DNA of 64,000 nt from Buddleja alternifolia (GCA_019426215.1 CM033396.1:25311101-25375100); one strand, 5' to 3'. Numbered from the stretch's first letter, positions 10,150-22,329 are shown. The notes: a model not told the origin generated them from the sequence alone. Program-made: numbers and translations.

Positions 10150-10475
10150 TCTTGTCTTGTATTTTCCATTTCCTGTCTCGCTTTGTCGTTTTGTCTATCT
10201 TTTGATTTGATTTGTTGGATATTGTTATATGTTGGATGCTCTTTTGTTTCCTTTCTAGTTCGTTATCTTTGCATCTTCTAGTTTATGTTTGTTTCGTTGT
10301 GTTTTCATCGTTTCTATCCAATGCCTAATGATTCGGATGGCTAGCATGTGTTTAAATATGTAGTGGTTGCCATCATGGCCAACACCGTGGTTGTCTCTCT
10401 TGGATTCACTCGCTTTCGTGGACTCGGGTTTGCTTTTCAGCACACCCTATGGTGATGTGTACCTTACTCTTTTTC

Positions 10476-10517
10476 GAACATTGGGGCCAATGTTCATGTT
10501 AAGTTTGGGTGGGGGAG
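10476..10517 (+). other. Ath-1 internal hairpin plus polypurine tract
   Basis: GAACATTGGGGCCAATGTTC (10476-10495) is a near-perfect 9-bp-arm palindrome, followed at once by TTAAGTTTGGGTGGGGGAG, which resembles the terminal polypurine tract (AAGTTTGGGGAGG at 11774). It lies about 1.3 kb before the 3' LTR. Equivalent pairs are at 29648 (Ath-4), 45220 (Ath-5), 23631 (Ath-2), 36664 (Ath-6) and 62970 (Ath-7). A second plus-strand priming site is one possible role. Confidence 0.7.
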
Positions 10518-11773
10518 TACTAGATCCATTGTAGTCATATTTATCCATGTTTTAGATATTTCGGTCCATGTTTGGGGGGGGGGGGGTGGCAGGCTTGTGC
10601 AATTTTGAAATTTTTTTGGATAGAATTTCAACTCTTCACTTGATGCATTGAGCATGGTTAATTTGAATACATGGTATGTTTTCTCTATCAATGTGGTTTT
10701 TAATGGCTATACACATAGTTTCCTCGCTTGTGGGACCCTAAACGTGACTAGATTATCTTTAAAATGATTCACATATGCACATACATTGAGGGTAGAGGCG
10801 TTGAGTGGGCAACCATTTTGAAACACTTAAAGGCTTGATCCCGAAAATATCAACTTAGAATTTTCACATGTGTTATGAGTTGAGAACGTTAACTTCGTAT
10901 GCTTAACAATAATATAAAGAGGTTGAACATTGGTATGACTGCAAAAGTCAGGCTTAATAGATACTGGGGGCGAAGAGCACCATGCTTAGAATACTGTACT
11001 ATTATGCTAATTTGAGCTAAGCTCAAGCCAATGCAAGTGTTAAGTGAATAAGGACCTAGTTCGGTTTTGTGGCCTTTGACACTCGAGCGATTAATCCCTT
11101 AGGAGTGTCTCTACACTTGATACCCTAAAGCCGTCTGGTTTGGGAGTTATTGGCCTAAAGCTCGTTACAAGGGTGTCATAGAAAGCCTAAGAGGATCGAA
11201 CATTGCACATGGTCTAACCTCTAATGTTTCGAGTTGAAAGTTGCATAAGTTAGAGCCTAAAGTGGATAAAGTGACGGATTTTTAGTGGCTATGAAGTTGT
11301 ATTCAATTCTCGTACCATGTGACTAATCAAAAGTTGATAAATATGGGATTAAATCTTGAAAAGTGGTAAGAATGCCACTCGACTATAATACTTGAGATTT
11401 ATTACACTACACCCTTAGGATGATCTTTTCGATGTTAAGGCGTAACATGAGTAAGTGTGTGACGTGTATATATATGTAACTTGAGCTTAAACAGATGAAT
11501 TCATACCATTGTGTTTTATTAATCATTGTAATTTATGTTGAGTGATCGGGGTTGAAAATCTTTCGATTTTGTGGGTATATCGTCTACAAACCCTCACGAG
11601 ACTATAACTCGTCCTTTGAGGTAACTTAAGGGTTCAAAAGCTTGTTGCATCCGCTAAATGCAACCGTTTACTCCACGAAAGTGAGTTTGGTAGTTTTTTT
11701 TTCTTTTGCTTCCCTGTGTTTGATGATGAGTTCGTATCTTATGCCTTTTCTTGCTCGAGGTCGAGCAAGTGAT
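10518..11773 (+). other. Ath-1 3' untranslated region
   Basis: 1.26 kb without a supported ORF between the internal polypurine tract and the terminal one. Blocks match the same region of Ath-2 in reverse orientation (23090-23350 and 22380-22520), for example around GCACTTAAAGG-like text and the CCCTCACGAGACTATAACTC block near 11592. The region is therefore a conserved part of the family rather than random filler. Confidence 0.7.
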
Positions 11774-11787
11774 AAGTTTGGGGAGGT
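11774..11787 (+). other. Ath-1 terminal polypurine tract
   Basis: AAGTTTGGGGAGG directly before the first base of the 3' LTR (TGATAGGAGTC at 11788), the expected position of the plus-strand primer. Confidence 0.85.
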
Positions 11788-13142
11788 TGATAGGAGTCAT
11801 TTTTGCATAAGTTTTTAGGCCTTTTTAATGACAATTCAGGCTCGTATACAGTTTATTTCGTGCCACTCGTGCGTTTAATATGTGTGTGAAGTGATTTCAG
11901 GTAGTAAGAAACGATGGACGAAGAAAAAGGAAAAAGATGACTCATTTCATCAACGCCGCTCAGGTTTCTGAAACGCCCACCTAGGCGCCATTTTTACCTG
12001 CGCCCAGGCGCCACCCAGGCAGAGAGAGATCTGACTTCTGAAACGCCCGCCTAGGCGTACAATGACCCGCGCCTAGGAGCCACATATCGCGCGCCTGGGC
12101 GCCCCTGAACTTCTGCCCCAAGAAAGACACGCCATGTAGGCGGCGCATCGACGCGCGCCTAGACGCCGCGATAAGAGAATTCTGAATGTATAAATTGGGT
12201 TTTTCAATTCATTTCAAGGGTTCGAAATCTGGGGAATTGGGAGCATACTTCTCAGTTTTAGGCCATAATTTCACTGATCTAAAAGGGCAAGAAGATAATA
12301 AGCGCTAAGGAGGGAAGCTTCATTAGAGATCATCATCATTCAACCTTATAGGGAGTTTATTCATTGTTTATTGCATTTTATGTTTACATTTGTGGATATG
12401 AACATGTTGAATTCTTCTTTATTGATAGTTATGGGCTAAATTCATATGGTTAGGGCCTTGTAAGAAGTGATTTGGGAATTATTCGTGTTATTGATAATCG
12501 TTGAATTAATTCCTATGTTGCTATGTGTTATGAATTTGTGCTTATGTTTCTTACATGTGATTGATCACCATATGTATTATAAATTGCCTAGTTTAGCATC
12601 TTGAGAAAGAGTTAAGCTAGGGTGCAAGGGATTTATAACATCACCGAACCAAATAGGAGTTGCCCTAGACATAGGTAAAGACTCCAGGGTGAAGTCGTTC
12701 GATATTAATCGAGTAAACTCTAGTTCTTCAATGCATGCTTAGAGGTTAGATTTTCGGGTAGTCATACTTAGGAAACCACCATTTAAGTGTAGGAGTCTAT
12801 CGCGAGACATCGGTTATTCTTTACCTTAGGAGTTTTCACCATAGTAACTAGGTCTAATAATTCAAAGAGAGTCTATGTGCGAATGAGGATCAAGTCAAGT
12901 CTTGCAAGTGCCTTAGTCTAATTTCACATTTGAGTTTCAATCTATTAATCGTTCTTATTTTTGTTCTTCGTTTACTTACTTGTCTTACTCTTACTTTTCG
13001 TTAAATTGTCTTTACATTTATTTGCAAATCACAAGCTAAAATCCAAGTCTTCGTGGTTCGACAACCCGGACTTATTTTGTCCATTTTTATTACTACACGA
13101 CTAGTATACTTGCTACCAAGCACGTTAGGTTCTAGCGTGTAA
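11788..13142 (+). repeat. Ath-1 3' LTR
   Basis: 1355-bp LTR matching 1120-2524. It begins TGATAGGAGTC and ends GTGTAA where the 5' LTR has GTGTCA, so the terminal CA is mutated. It is 50 bp shorter than the 5' LTR; the missing bases lie in the palindrome array (11968-12172), where about six units remain instead of eight. It is followed by the target duplication ATAAG (13143-13147). Confidence 0.93.
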
Positions 13143-13147
13143 ATAAG

Positions 13148-14359
13148 ACAATAAAGTATAAATGACACAAGATATATAAGGTTCACTGGGTGATGTAATC
13201 CCAGTTACGTCTTTCTTCTCCTTTTTCACTTGGAGGAATTTACTAGGATGATTATCAAAGCATCACCCAGAATCTTCTACAAGATAGTAAATGATGAAAA
13301 AGATCTCGGACTCCTTGATCACACAGATTTCAGCACCAATGAAGATTTTCTTCTACAAACTTCTCTCACTCAGAAATACTGCTTGAAAAGGGGTTTCAAG
13401 AACTTTCTCGCTCAGATGAAAGGTTGAAGATTTGTCACAAGGTTTTGTTTGTTTTTGGGAAGTTCAAACAACTTGGAATATCTCAATAGGAATTTAGGTT
13501 TCTTCTTTGGAAGAGGTTTGAGATATTTGTGACTGTCTGGAATGTAGATAAAAACCTTGAAGGAATTTTAGCTATGGAGTTTCTAAGCTTTTTCTAAGCA
13601 AGTTTTTCTTGTGCATGTACGTAATTTTCTCTTGTAATATTATGTACCGTGCTTTTGGGGTTTGCTGAAGGTAAGGTATTTATAGGAAATTCTTGGAATC
13701 TATCCGTTGGACACATGTAGGAGAGTGCCTCTCACACGGCGCGTGATTCTACCTAAAACCTGACATCCCTGAAAATCTGCGGGCACCGATTGGATGCGAG
13801 CAACTATAAACTCTGAAGTTCTAACAGTCTAGTAAAAAAGGTGGCTTGTCCACAAGTCACAGTGGCTTATCACATTTAATGCTCTTATCAGGCATTTAAT
13901 GCATTTGAATTTATTTCCTGTTGGAAATAAATGTCCGTTGAATGATTGCATTTAAGTCCTTCATAACTTGAGGATTTATTTCAGGTGAACCTGACATCGG
14001 TCGCTTAAGTGCTTTGAGTGCTGATCCATAAATCCTAAAAGAGGTCCTTTAGCGTTTGACGAATGCTAAGAAACAAATCTTCATCTCTGGTTGACTTCAG
14101 ACGCTGATCTTCAACTTCTTCTCTAATAGACTCATCCAGAATTCTATTAGCGATTCAGTATCTAATGCTTAGTCTAAAATCTACAAAGATAAAAATTACA
14201 AGCCTAAACAAAATAACAATTACAAACTTTCAAACGCTTGAACAATGATCTATGAAAACATAAACTTACTATGAAAACATAAACTTACATTTTATTTGGG
14301 GTCTAACATTGAATCCTATCTTATCATCATCAAAACATCTAACATGAAATTTCCTAACA
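13148..14359 (-). repeat. CopA 5' LTR, outer part
   Basis: Continuation of the CopA LTR after Ath-1. On the minus strand it begins TGTTAGGAAATTTCATG at 14359, typical of a SIRE-like copia LTR start (followed by GATGTTTTGATGATGATAAG). A 24-bp direct repeat containing TATGAAAACATAAACTTA occurs at about 14252-14287. A 65-codon open frame (13230-13427) has no recognisable content. At 14360 the sequence switches to CopB coding sequence. Confidence 0.78.
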
Positions 14360-15318
14360 GCTGCCACACTATGTCTGTTGCCTACATGGATCATCACTTC
14401 TTGCTCCTCAAGCCTTCTACTTCTTTCCAGATCCTATTTCAAAACACAATATATGCACTAATTCCTGAGTCTAGAATCCATGAAGTAAAGAATTCAATCA
14501 TAGAACAATTAATTTCTACAACATAAATTTCCATACCTGTAGAGGCCATTGCTTTCAATGTTGGACAGTTAGTTTTTAGTGACCAGTCTCTTTGCAAAGA
14601 AGGCAGATATTCATCTTTTTGCTTCTATTTCCTTTGAACCTTTGAATATTGCCAGATCTTTCCTTTCTGATACAACCAACCAGTTTAGACACTCCTAGTG
14701 GTCCTACTACAGGAACACTGTGTGGCCCCCATGACCTCTTGTGTTTAACCAGTTTGTCCAACAATACTACCAATGATCCTTCAATGTCATTCATATCAAA
14801 ATTTATGACAAAGGTTGAGAAGGATTTGAGGAGAGATTGAAGAATGAGATATACTTAAAGACGAAAATCGATGTAATAATTTAGAGACCTCCATTTCTCC
14901 AATAAGGAAATCATCTTAAGGACATGCTCATACGCGTCTTCCTATTCTTTTATCTTCATGTTGAAGATCTCCTTTGATATAAAATATCTAACGGTCTGAC
15001 CGTGGTCTCCAAAAAGTTCTTCTAAGTGCAGCATGATAGATCTAGAACTATCCTTCTTCTCATAGTGGCTTTGCAGGTCGCTGCTTATTAAGCTCAGCAT
15101 ATATCCTCTGACTTTATAGTTATTAGAAATCCAATCCATGAAGGCAAGACGAACTTCATCATCCTCATTAAGACACGGCCTAGAAGGACGTTTTTTTTCC
15201 AACATATATTCCAAAAATTCATCATTGAGAACTATCTCAATTTTCTAATCCAATCAGGATAGTTTGGTCCAGTGAGAATACTCTTCTCAAGCATTTCTTT
15301 AAGAGGGTTGTTAACCAT
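14360..15318 (-). pseudogene. CopB gag and start of protease (copia), broken
   Basis: A second copia element, truncated by insertion of CopA. Reading minus from ATG 15318 (MVNNPLKEMLEKSILTGPNYPDW) it shows the N-terminal Gag core, then MDWISNNYKVRGYMLSLI and LHLEELFGDHGQTVRYF (about 15214-14942). After a degenerate stretch comes a zinc knuckle, CLLCKETGHWSLKTNC (CX2CX4HX5C, about 14620-14560), then a protease start, SWILDSGISAY, near 14480. Several frameshifts and stops interrupt it. Sequence continuing toward pol stops exactly at the CopA boundary at 14360. Confidence 0.8.
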
Positions 15319-16720
15319 TTTGAGAGAGAAAATAAAATAACTGTAGAGAATAAAGAAAGATTCAATTAAGTTATTATACTGTACACCAAAGAAAATTAGA
15401 CAGAACTTTGAATTTTCTTTTGGCTCCCACTACATTTTTCGAATCTTTGCACTCCCACTGCAATATTCGGACATTTCGTTGGAAAGACTTCGTAGTGAGT
15501 AATTGAGTTCTTTAATAAATTCGGTGAGTTGCAACCTTTTAACGATATATGACTCACTAATTTTATTATAGTGGCAATCCTTGCCAACATCATCTAACAT
15601 GCGATTCAATCTTTAATTCCGCTCATAGATCACTTGACCGCAACCTTTTAAGGATATATAGGTTGTGATCTATACTTGGGCCCATCAACTTCCAATCAAT
15701 CTAACAATTGAATTCCATCTTGCAACCCTCTGTCGATATATGGGGTGGAATTTGTTTCGATTGATGGCATCTAATGCACTTAGAGAATTTAAATAAACGT
15801 CGCAATGCATAACCCCTACTTACAGGGAAGAAATCATGCATATTAATATTAATTCAATTTCTCCTAAGTTCGATAGAGAGCCGGGACATCCAATTCCGGC
15901 CATTTATTCTAAATTTAGTATTTAATCCAATGGGAGAATTTTGCGTTTAATTGGTCTCACTTTGCAAATTATCCATTTATAGCGCACATACATGGATTCT
16001 AAAATAGAAAACGCCTAGCAATTCTATCACACATGCTTTCCATGGACTTATCTAGATTGAATCAAACCAATGGCTCAATCGAGGGTTAGGGGACTTATAA
16101 AATCTAACCCATGTCTAACTTTCAAGTCTTCCAGCCCGAAGCAGATCTTCTTCCAAAAAGGTCATATTCTAATTACATAGATAAAAATCCATCCAATACA
16201 TAAATCTACAAAAAATTAAGGGGGGGGGGAGGGGGTACTAAGGACCTGATACAACCCTAAAAACAAAACCCATAATCAAATCTAGTCCATGAAAGGCATC
16301 CCACAATATCATGCATCAAAAGATTATAAAGATAACTAACACGTTTGAGTTCTTTCAAAAAGAAATAAATTAAAATCCAATTTTCATTAAGTGTGGTTTG
16401 AAAATAATCGAATTAATTTAAATCTAATTTACAAATTAATTCAACTTTAATCCTATTTGATAATAAATCCAATTTAGTCTCAAAGAATCAATTTCCAATT
16501 GATTCGACTAAGAATTAATTCATAATAAATTTCTTTCTTCTAGGATTATTTTAATTTTAAATCCAATTTAAAATTAGGCATAAAACTATTTTAAAAAATT
16601 ATTTTTTCCTGTATTTAATTTAATTTTAAAAATTGGGTTGACCCATGGGTTGATCTATGGATCAAACCCATGGGTCGAAATCGTGTTTTGACCCGCTGGG
16701 ATAAACCCGGATAATTATGG
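15319..16720 (-). other. CopB 5' noncoding region, probably leader and LTR
   Basis: AT-rich, no ORF of substance. It lies upstream of the CopB gag on the minus strand, where leader and 5' LTR should be. I cannot place LTR ends or a primer site confidently. It contains a G-rich run (16222-16236). Confidence 0.4.
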
Positions 16721-16800
16721 CGAATGGTATGTTGATACGACCTTAGCTAGGCATTTGCAACAACGAATTGGCGAATGGTATGTTAATACACAATTGTTTG
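16715..16800. repeat. Short duplication at CopB/Ath-3 junction
   Basis: GGCGAATGGTATGTT occurs twice, about 52 bp apart (near 16719 and 16771). The right copy is part of the Ath-3 gag-protease reading (minus: INIPFANSLLQMPS). The left copy is the ragged end of Ath-3 homology. It may be a tandem duplication or a filler-type repair footprint at the truncated 3' end of Ath-3. Confidence 0.5.
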
Positions 16801-17472
16801 AACATTTTGATGAATTTGCCGAATTGCGTGTCAACCTTATCTTTCTTCGTAGTGAGGGGGAAAGATGGTTTGATCACGATTAGGGTGGCATTGGAAGACT
16901 CGAGAAAGGTTAGAGTTGGAAAATTTTGGGGCAGGACGTCTACGTCCTCGGGCGAAAGATCCACTCCCGAGGGCATGGCTGAAAAAATTGGGGGCAAGAC
17001 CTCCACGCCGTCTGTCGTACAATGTGTGCCTATGGTCACGGCGTCTTCGGATGCCAGTGACTGCATGCATAGATTCTGTGCCTGAGGTCGTGGGCTGTCA
17101 GCTCCAGTTTCAGATTGTAACTTTTTCCTGCTTCGTAGAATGATTGGATGGACTTGCTCCTTGTGGTTTTTCTCAGTATCACTAGGTAAGGTTCTTGGGA
17201 CCCTCTCTGACATCATTTGGGCTAGTTGCCCCAGTTGACGCTCCAAGTTTTTAAGTGCCACTTCGTGGTTTGGATGTTTGGCATCATGAGTGGCGATGAA
17301 CTTGGTTAAGATGTCTTGGATACTGGGTTTGGGCTCTGGTTGATTCTGTTGAAAACCTCCTTGCTTCAGAAATTGAGCCTTATCATGTTGTGGTCGATAT
17401 ACTGGTGGAGGTCTTACCACGTTGTTGTTGCTCTGTGAAAAATTCGTTAATTCCTCCATCCCGAGTTATAGC
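16743..17472 (-). pseudogene. Ath-3 gag, C-terminal part and linker to protease
   Basis: Minus-strand frame of 238 codons. It shows a region of the type LERQLGQLAQMMSERVPRTLPSDTEKNHKEQ, the hallmark Athila gag coiled-coil and linker, and ends with INIPFANSLLQMPS at a stop, where other copies continue into protease. Toward 17472 the frame breaks: the conserved motif SYNSGWRN is readable in another frame right at the copia LTR junction. The protein is incomplete. Confidence 0.85.
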
Positions 17473-19230
17473 TGTTGTGAATCTTGGTTCATGCGCAGCG
17501 GGAACGTAAATACATATCCGGATTCACAATCAGATCACTTTTCGATTTTAATGATTTTCACAAAATTCAAAATTTATTAAGAAGATGAAATCTAATTTTA
17601 TCTTTTCACTAACCTTTTGATTTAATTCAAAAACTTGATCTTCCGGATAGCAGCAATTGATAAACTTTTGCCTCTAGATATAACGCCGGAATAAGCTTGA
17701 TGAAAAATCCACCACCTTTTGCACCTCGAAGGCCAATGGGAGGGGAAAGAGATTTTTCCCTTCTTTTTTCTTTGCTGTTAAGTTAATTATCAGAGTTCGG
17801 GCTTTCTGAACGAAGCTGTTAGGTATATATAAGGAGTGATGGGCTTGGAATTAACTAATTGCTTGAGCCCATCTAGCTCCTCAAACGCACCTGTACAAAT
17901 GCCCACTTCATCCTTGTTGGGCTAAGTTAACTTTCAACTTAGTCCAATTATTAATTAGGTCCAAAATATTTTAATCTAATTAAAATATAATACTAATTAA
18001 TAATCATCTAAATTAAATAATTCAATTATTTAATAAAAGGATGAGTATACTAAATAAGTCTATTTATTTATTATAATTAATTTATTTTCATTAATCTAAT
18101 TAATCAAATAAATTAATGTGTTCTTAATAAATACATTTAATTATTTATTATTAATTTATTTTTGTTAATATATTTAATCAAATAAATTAATTTGCTCATC
18201 AAATAGCAAATTACCTATTTTATATATTTGACAACGAAAGAATTTTCTTCGCTCAATTCCTTTGAAGAGCGACTCTCCATGTTCGTTTCAATTGTCATTA
18301 GGAGGAAACCAAGGATGTAAGTGTCACCTAGCTAGTCTCGTGGACTCACATCGAAACCCAATTGAAATGAACAGATCAATACGAACCTTTAGGCCACAGA
18401 CACCATGTGAGTATAAGCCCTTCACTGTAACATCCCAATCGAGTGAGAATCATGGATTATGTCAAACTCTCAAGACTCGATGCTGTGCTTTATGAATCAT
18501 AGTAAGATGAAATTACTGAATACCCTTATGTACTATACATAAGTTAGTTCTCCGGCTTTGTTTAAAAACTTATAATTTCATTTACCTATGATCTCATAGG
18601 ACATTAACTCGTTACTACCTGAGACAATGAATCCCCTATTGGTAATCACCGAACAATTGCCACTTGTCCTTCTAAACCGCACTTCGAGGTTGATCCCACC
18701 AAAGGCTGCATTGGATCTAACTAATCTAATTACTCGTTCAGTGTCACAAGACCAATCTTCGTAAATTTTTAGGTCTAAGGCTCAAGCACTCCGTGACCAG
18801 TAATTCAATCATTGCTAGTCAAAGAGTAATTACCCATATGATTTAATTACGACGAGCTGTGTTCGAATGGGAATTGATATATCTATGACCAAGATCCAAC
18901 CATCCAAAATGACTGACTGACACCCCTTGTCAAAGCTTGTGTCATACAAGTCTGGTCCTAATGCTCAATTAAGGCTTCTTCGACTTGCGAACTCTAGTTT
19001 AAGTAAACAAGGAATCGATAATTCTAGTGTCCTTCTCCTCTAACCATTGAGTAGAAGCTCCTTCTGGATTACTTGGGACTTATTTGTTCAATACTTATAT
19101 TAATGCCATCCAAATTGATAAGAATAAAACAATGCCTTTGTTAATGAATGAGAGTTTGTACAACATAAATGTAAATGCCCTAATTAATCTAATTTCTCTA
19201 TGGCATGGAGGGCATAATCCTAATAATAAC
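17473..19230 (-). mobile_element. Copia-type solo LTR inserted in Ath-3 gag
   Basis: 1.76 kb with LTR character and no coding content. It begins TGTTGTGAATC and ends AATAATAAC on the plus strand, and gag homology resumes on both sides (SYNSGWRN left, QTDPFAS right). A minus-strand TATA-type sequence, TATATATAAGG, is at about 17823-17833. Its first 520 bp closely match 63486-64000, so this is a multicopy LTR. The target duplication is imperfect (TAGC/CTAG-like remnants), probably eroded. I see no internal domain, hence solo LTR. Confidence 0.72.
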
Positions 19231-19297
19231 TAGATGCGAATGGATCAGTTTGCCTATTTGAATTGCCAACGAAGTTAGCCATTTTGAATTGATTTGA

Positions 19298-19682
19298 GGG
19301 ATAATTGCAAAAAGTCCCCCTGTGTTAATGAGAATTTGCAAAAAAAACACTTATGATAACGAAATAGGCTTAACACCACCATGTGTTATTCAAAAGTCAG
19401 CAAAAGTTACTTTTTGTTAAAAAGATAAAAAAAAATATGTATTTTTGGGTGAAATAACACTATTTTACCTTTAATTTTGTTTGGAGAGTGTATAAATGAC
19501 AATGAAGCATGTTATTAAAAGGTGAAAAACATGAAAAACACTCTCGTTTTTTTTTCTTTCAAAAAGTGACTTTTTGTGGACTTTTGAATAACACATGGTG
19601 GTGTTTAGCCTATTTCGTTAACATGGGTGGTTTTTTTTGCAATTTCGCATTAACATAGGGTTTTTTTTTTTTGAATTTATCC
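19298..19682. mobile_element. Mutator-like MITE in Ath-3 gag
   Basis: 385-bp element with long imperfect terminal inverted repeats: the left end GGGATAATTGCAAAAAG mirrors the right end CGAATTTATCC-type sequence, and the internal AACACCACCATGTGTTATTC pairs with GAATAACACATGGTGGTG. Flanks carry a 9-10 bp duplication (TTGATTTGA at 19289-19297 and 19684-19692), the length used by Mutator-like elements. No ORF. It splits gag between ASSNQ and MANFVGNS. Confidence 0.82.
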
Positions 19683-20468
19683 TTTGATTTGAAGAGGCAA
19701 ACATGTTACCTTGTTCACAGTTAGTACTATGATGACTGCCACCACAGAGATCGCAGAGACCTTGAACTTGGTTAACTGTGGCATTCATAGAATCTTTCTT
19801 TTTGTTGAGTAGTTCTATTTGCGCTGCCAAAGAGTGGAATGCATCTATCTCATACATCCTTGCTGGTTTTTTTGACATCCGTCTGTCTGTGGGCCATTGT
19901 TAATTATTTGCTGCCGTCTTTCCTATGATCACCCATGTTTCTTCAGGGGTTTTTCTCGAGTATTGGTCCCAAGGCCTTGATAGAAGTTTGAATCTGCAAC
20001 CAGACTGGATTCCCGTGGTGCGGACATCTTCTTAGATGCTCCTTGTACTGTTCCCATGCCTCATATAGAGACTGACCATCTGTTTTCCAGAAACCAATGA
20101 TGTTATTCCAGAGCATGGCAGTTTTTTTAGGTGGGAAGTATTTGTCCATAAATTTGTCCACCATTTGATCCCAAGAGGTGATGGAACCAATAGGCAGAGA
20201 TAGCAACCAAGCATTCACTTTATCTTTGAGGAGAAAAGAGAATAACCTCAATCTCACTGCATCACTCGTGACCCCGTTATACTTGAAAGTCTGACATATC
20301 TCCAAAAAGTTAGCATTCTACAGCCAATGGAATTGCACAGTGTTAGCAATCATCTGGATGACTGCAGGCTTGATCTTGAAAGTGTTAGCCTCGATAATCG
20401 GAACTTGAATGCTAGTTGCATTTTCAAGAATGTTTGGCATGATGTAGTCTCTCAATGACCTTGGTTGA
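19683..20468 (-). pseudogene. Ath-3 gag, central part with zinc knuckle
   Basis: Reads minus from 20468: PRSLRDYIMPNILENA, a stop near 20320, then LEICQTFKYNGVTSDAVRLR, a SLPIGSITSWDQMVDKF region, RRCPHHG, and after further breaks KPARMYEIDAFHSLAAQ and the zinc knuckle CDLCGGSHHSTNC (CX2CX3HX4C, about 19750). This is the ordered core of an Athila Gag with internal deletion around 20300 and 19930. It is interrupted at 20468 by Ath-2 and at 19683 by the MITE. Confidence 0.87.
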
Positions 20469-22314
20469 TGACACGCTAAAAGCTAACGTGCTATGATAGC
20501 AAGTGCACTAGTCGTGTGTAGTAATAAATGGAAGGTAAGTCCGGATTGTCGAACCACAAGGACTTGAATTCTAGTTTAAGATTTGTAATGAAGTGAATAA
20601 ACAAAGTAAGAATAAATTCAAATAAAATTTGTAAAGAACAAGAACAAGGATGAGCAAGTGATTTAAAACCAATTATAAAGGGAGACTAAGGCACATGCTA
20701 GGTTCAAATTGATCAAATATACTTATAAAGGTTCTTGTTGAAGGATTACACTTATATTGTTATGGTGAAAACTCCTAAGGTAGAGAATAACCGATGTCTC
20801 GCGTATAAACTCCTATACTTAGATCGTGATTTCCAAAATATCCCTATCCGGAAATCTAACCACTAAACATGCATTAATGTACTAGAGTTCACTCGATTTG
20901 AATTGAACGACTTCACCCGGGAATCTTTACCTATGTCTAGGGCAATTCCTCATTAGTTGCGGATCATGATGTGAATTTCTTGCACCCTAAGTCAATTTTC
21001 TCCCGAAATATTAACCTAGGCATAAGATTCTAACATATAGTGATCAAGTATATGCAAGATAGACAAAAACACAATTCACATCACATAACAATATAAGAAC
21101 AACCTCAACAATCATCTATTGTAAGCATATATCACAATTTGGCCTTACATGGTCCTAGTCTTACGAATTTAGTTCATAATTGAAAGCATAAAAGACATAA
21201 GAGGAATATTCATAGACATAAATGAAATGAAAAGCTCTTAAAAACTCCCTAAATGGTGAATGATGATGGATCTTGAAGTTGAGCCTTCAATCCCCAAGCT
21301 CTTTTCCTTCCTCTAGTTTTCTCCTCCAAGAGTGATGAAGAATGGTGGAGAAATCAGATTAGGGGCTGCCCCCCTCTCCTCCAAGAATCTGAAATTGATA
21401 GTGAATGATGAAAAGTATGGGTTCCCCCTCCTTTTATAGCCAAAATTCCACTAAAGTATGCATTAAGAATTCCCATTAAAGTTCCCCAATGAGAATTCCA
21501 CCTAAGGTGATGCTTAAAGTATGGATTTTAAGATTCCAACCAGCTAAAAAATGCTGAACTTTCGGCCCTTAAGAATTCCACCAAGCATAACCATGTGAAA
21601 ACTTCAACAAAACACATGCATGCTGCCATTTTCTTGCTTTCCAGCGCAGTCTTAGTATTTTCCTCATAAAATTCTCCACAGATCTCCAAATTGGATGATT
21701 CAAGTCCCCATGTGCAGATACAACACTGATATACAACTTTCCATAAGGACATTGTGTCCAATTCCGTCTCTAAGTATACCTAAATTACGTTTCAACATGG
21801 AGGTTGTTTCTGATTTGGCGCCCATAAAGTAAATCTACCAAGAAACACACTTATGACAACCCCTCAACACATGTGCTGAATTATGGCCAAAAGTGATTCT
21901 TACCCATCATATAATGCTGGAATTTAGGCTGAAAAAGAGTAACATTTGGACTATCCACGCCTAGGCATGACTAGGAGGGCGCTGGGGCGTATCCTGGCAC
22001 ATGTACTTCTCTGTTCGGCGCAATAATTGTATTTCCTTCATAACTCTCTCCACAGACCTCCGATTTGGATAATTCAAGTTTCCAAGTGAAGCTAACACAG
22101 AGATAAACAACTTTGTTGAAGGATACGTCCTCAAATTCGAACTCGAAATATGCAGAAATTCTGTATTTGCGTGCGTTATTCCTCTATTGTAGTGATTTTC
22201 CACCTTTACTCGATAAACACACAAATTAAACGCAAATGTGGTATAAATCATGCATAAACCAGTATAAATCCAATAAATATGAGGCTCTAAAACATGTAAA
22301 TTCACACCCTATCA
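20469..22314 (-). repeat. Ath-2 3' LTR
   Basis: 1846 bp, plus strand TGACACGCTAAAAGC to ACCCTATCA. Near-identical to the split 5' LTR. A minus-strand TATA-like CTATAAAAG lies at about 21432-21440. A weak GC-rich palindromic patch containing CACGCCTAGGC (21957) lies about 520 bp upstream of it, farther than in the other families. Confidence 0.92.
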
Positions 22315-22315
22315 A

Positions 22316-22329
22316 CACCCCCAAACTTA
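22316..22329 (-). other. Ath-2 terminal polypurine tract
   Basis: The minus strand reads TAAGTTTGGGGGTGT just before the 3' LTR, the expected plus-strand primer. Confidence 0.82.

Larger units (their letters stand above)
1120..13142 (+). mobile_element. Ath-1: complete Athila-type Ty3/gypsy retrotransposon, 12.0 kb
   Basis: Full-length element with two LTRs (1120-2524 and 11788-13142), a tRNA-Asp primer site at 2531, gag, protease, RT, RNase H and integrase in canonical gypsy order, an extra ORF after pol, a long 3' untranslated region and a polypurine tract just before the 3' LTR. It is flanked by a 5-bp duplication, ATAAG (1115-1119 and 13143-13147). By eye the two LTRs differ by roughly 3% of bases plus indels confined to the palindrome array. 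Gag and pol carry several stops and frameshifts, so the copy is not autonomous. It is inserted in the LTR of CopA. The tRNA-Asp primer, the ADRSIKRPKGIIEDV protease context and the post-pol ORF place it with the Athila lineage. Confidence 0.93.

Noticed and set aside
13230..13427. 65-codon frame inside the CopA LTR
   Set aside because: LTR sequence, no similarity to known proteins.
21957..21975. Palindrome array next to TATA in Ath-2 LTRs
   Set aside because: Only one weak unit is present, about 520 bp from the TATA-like site, so Ath-2 does not support the array-TATA pattern.
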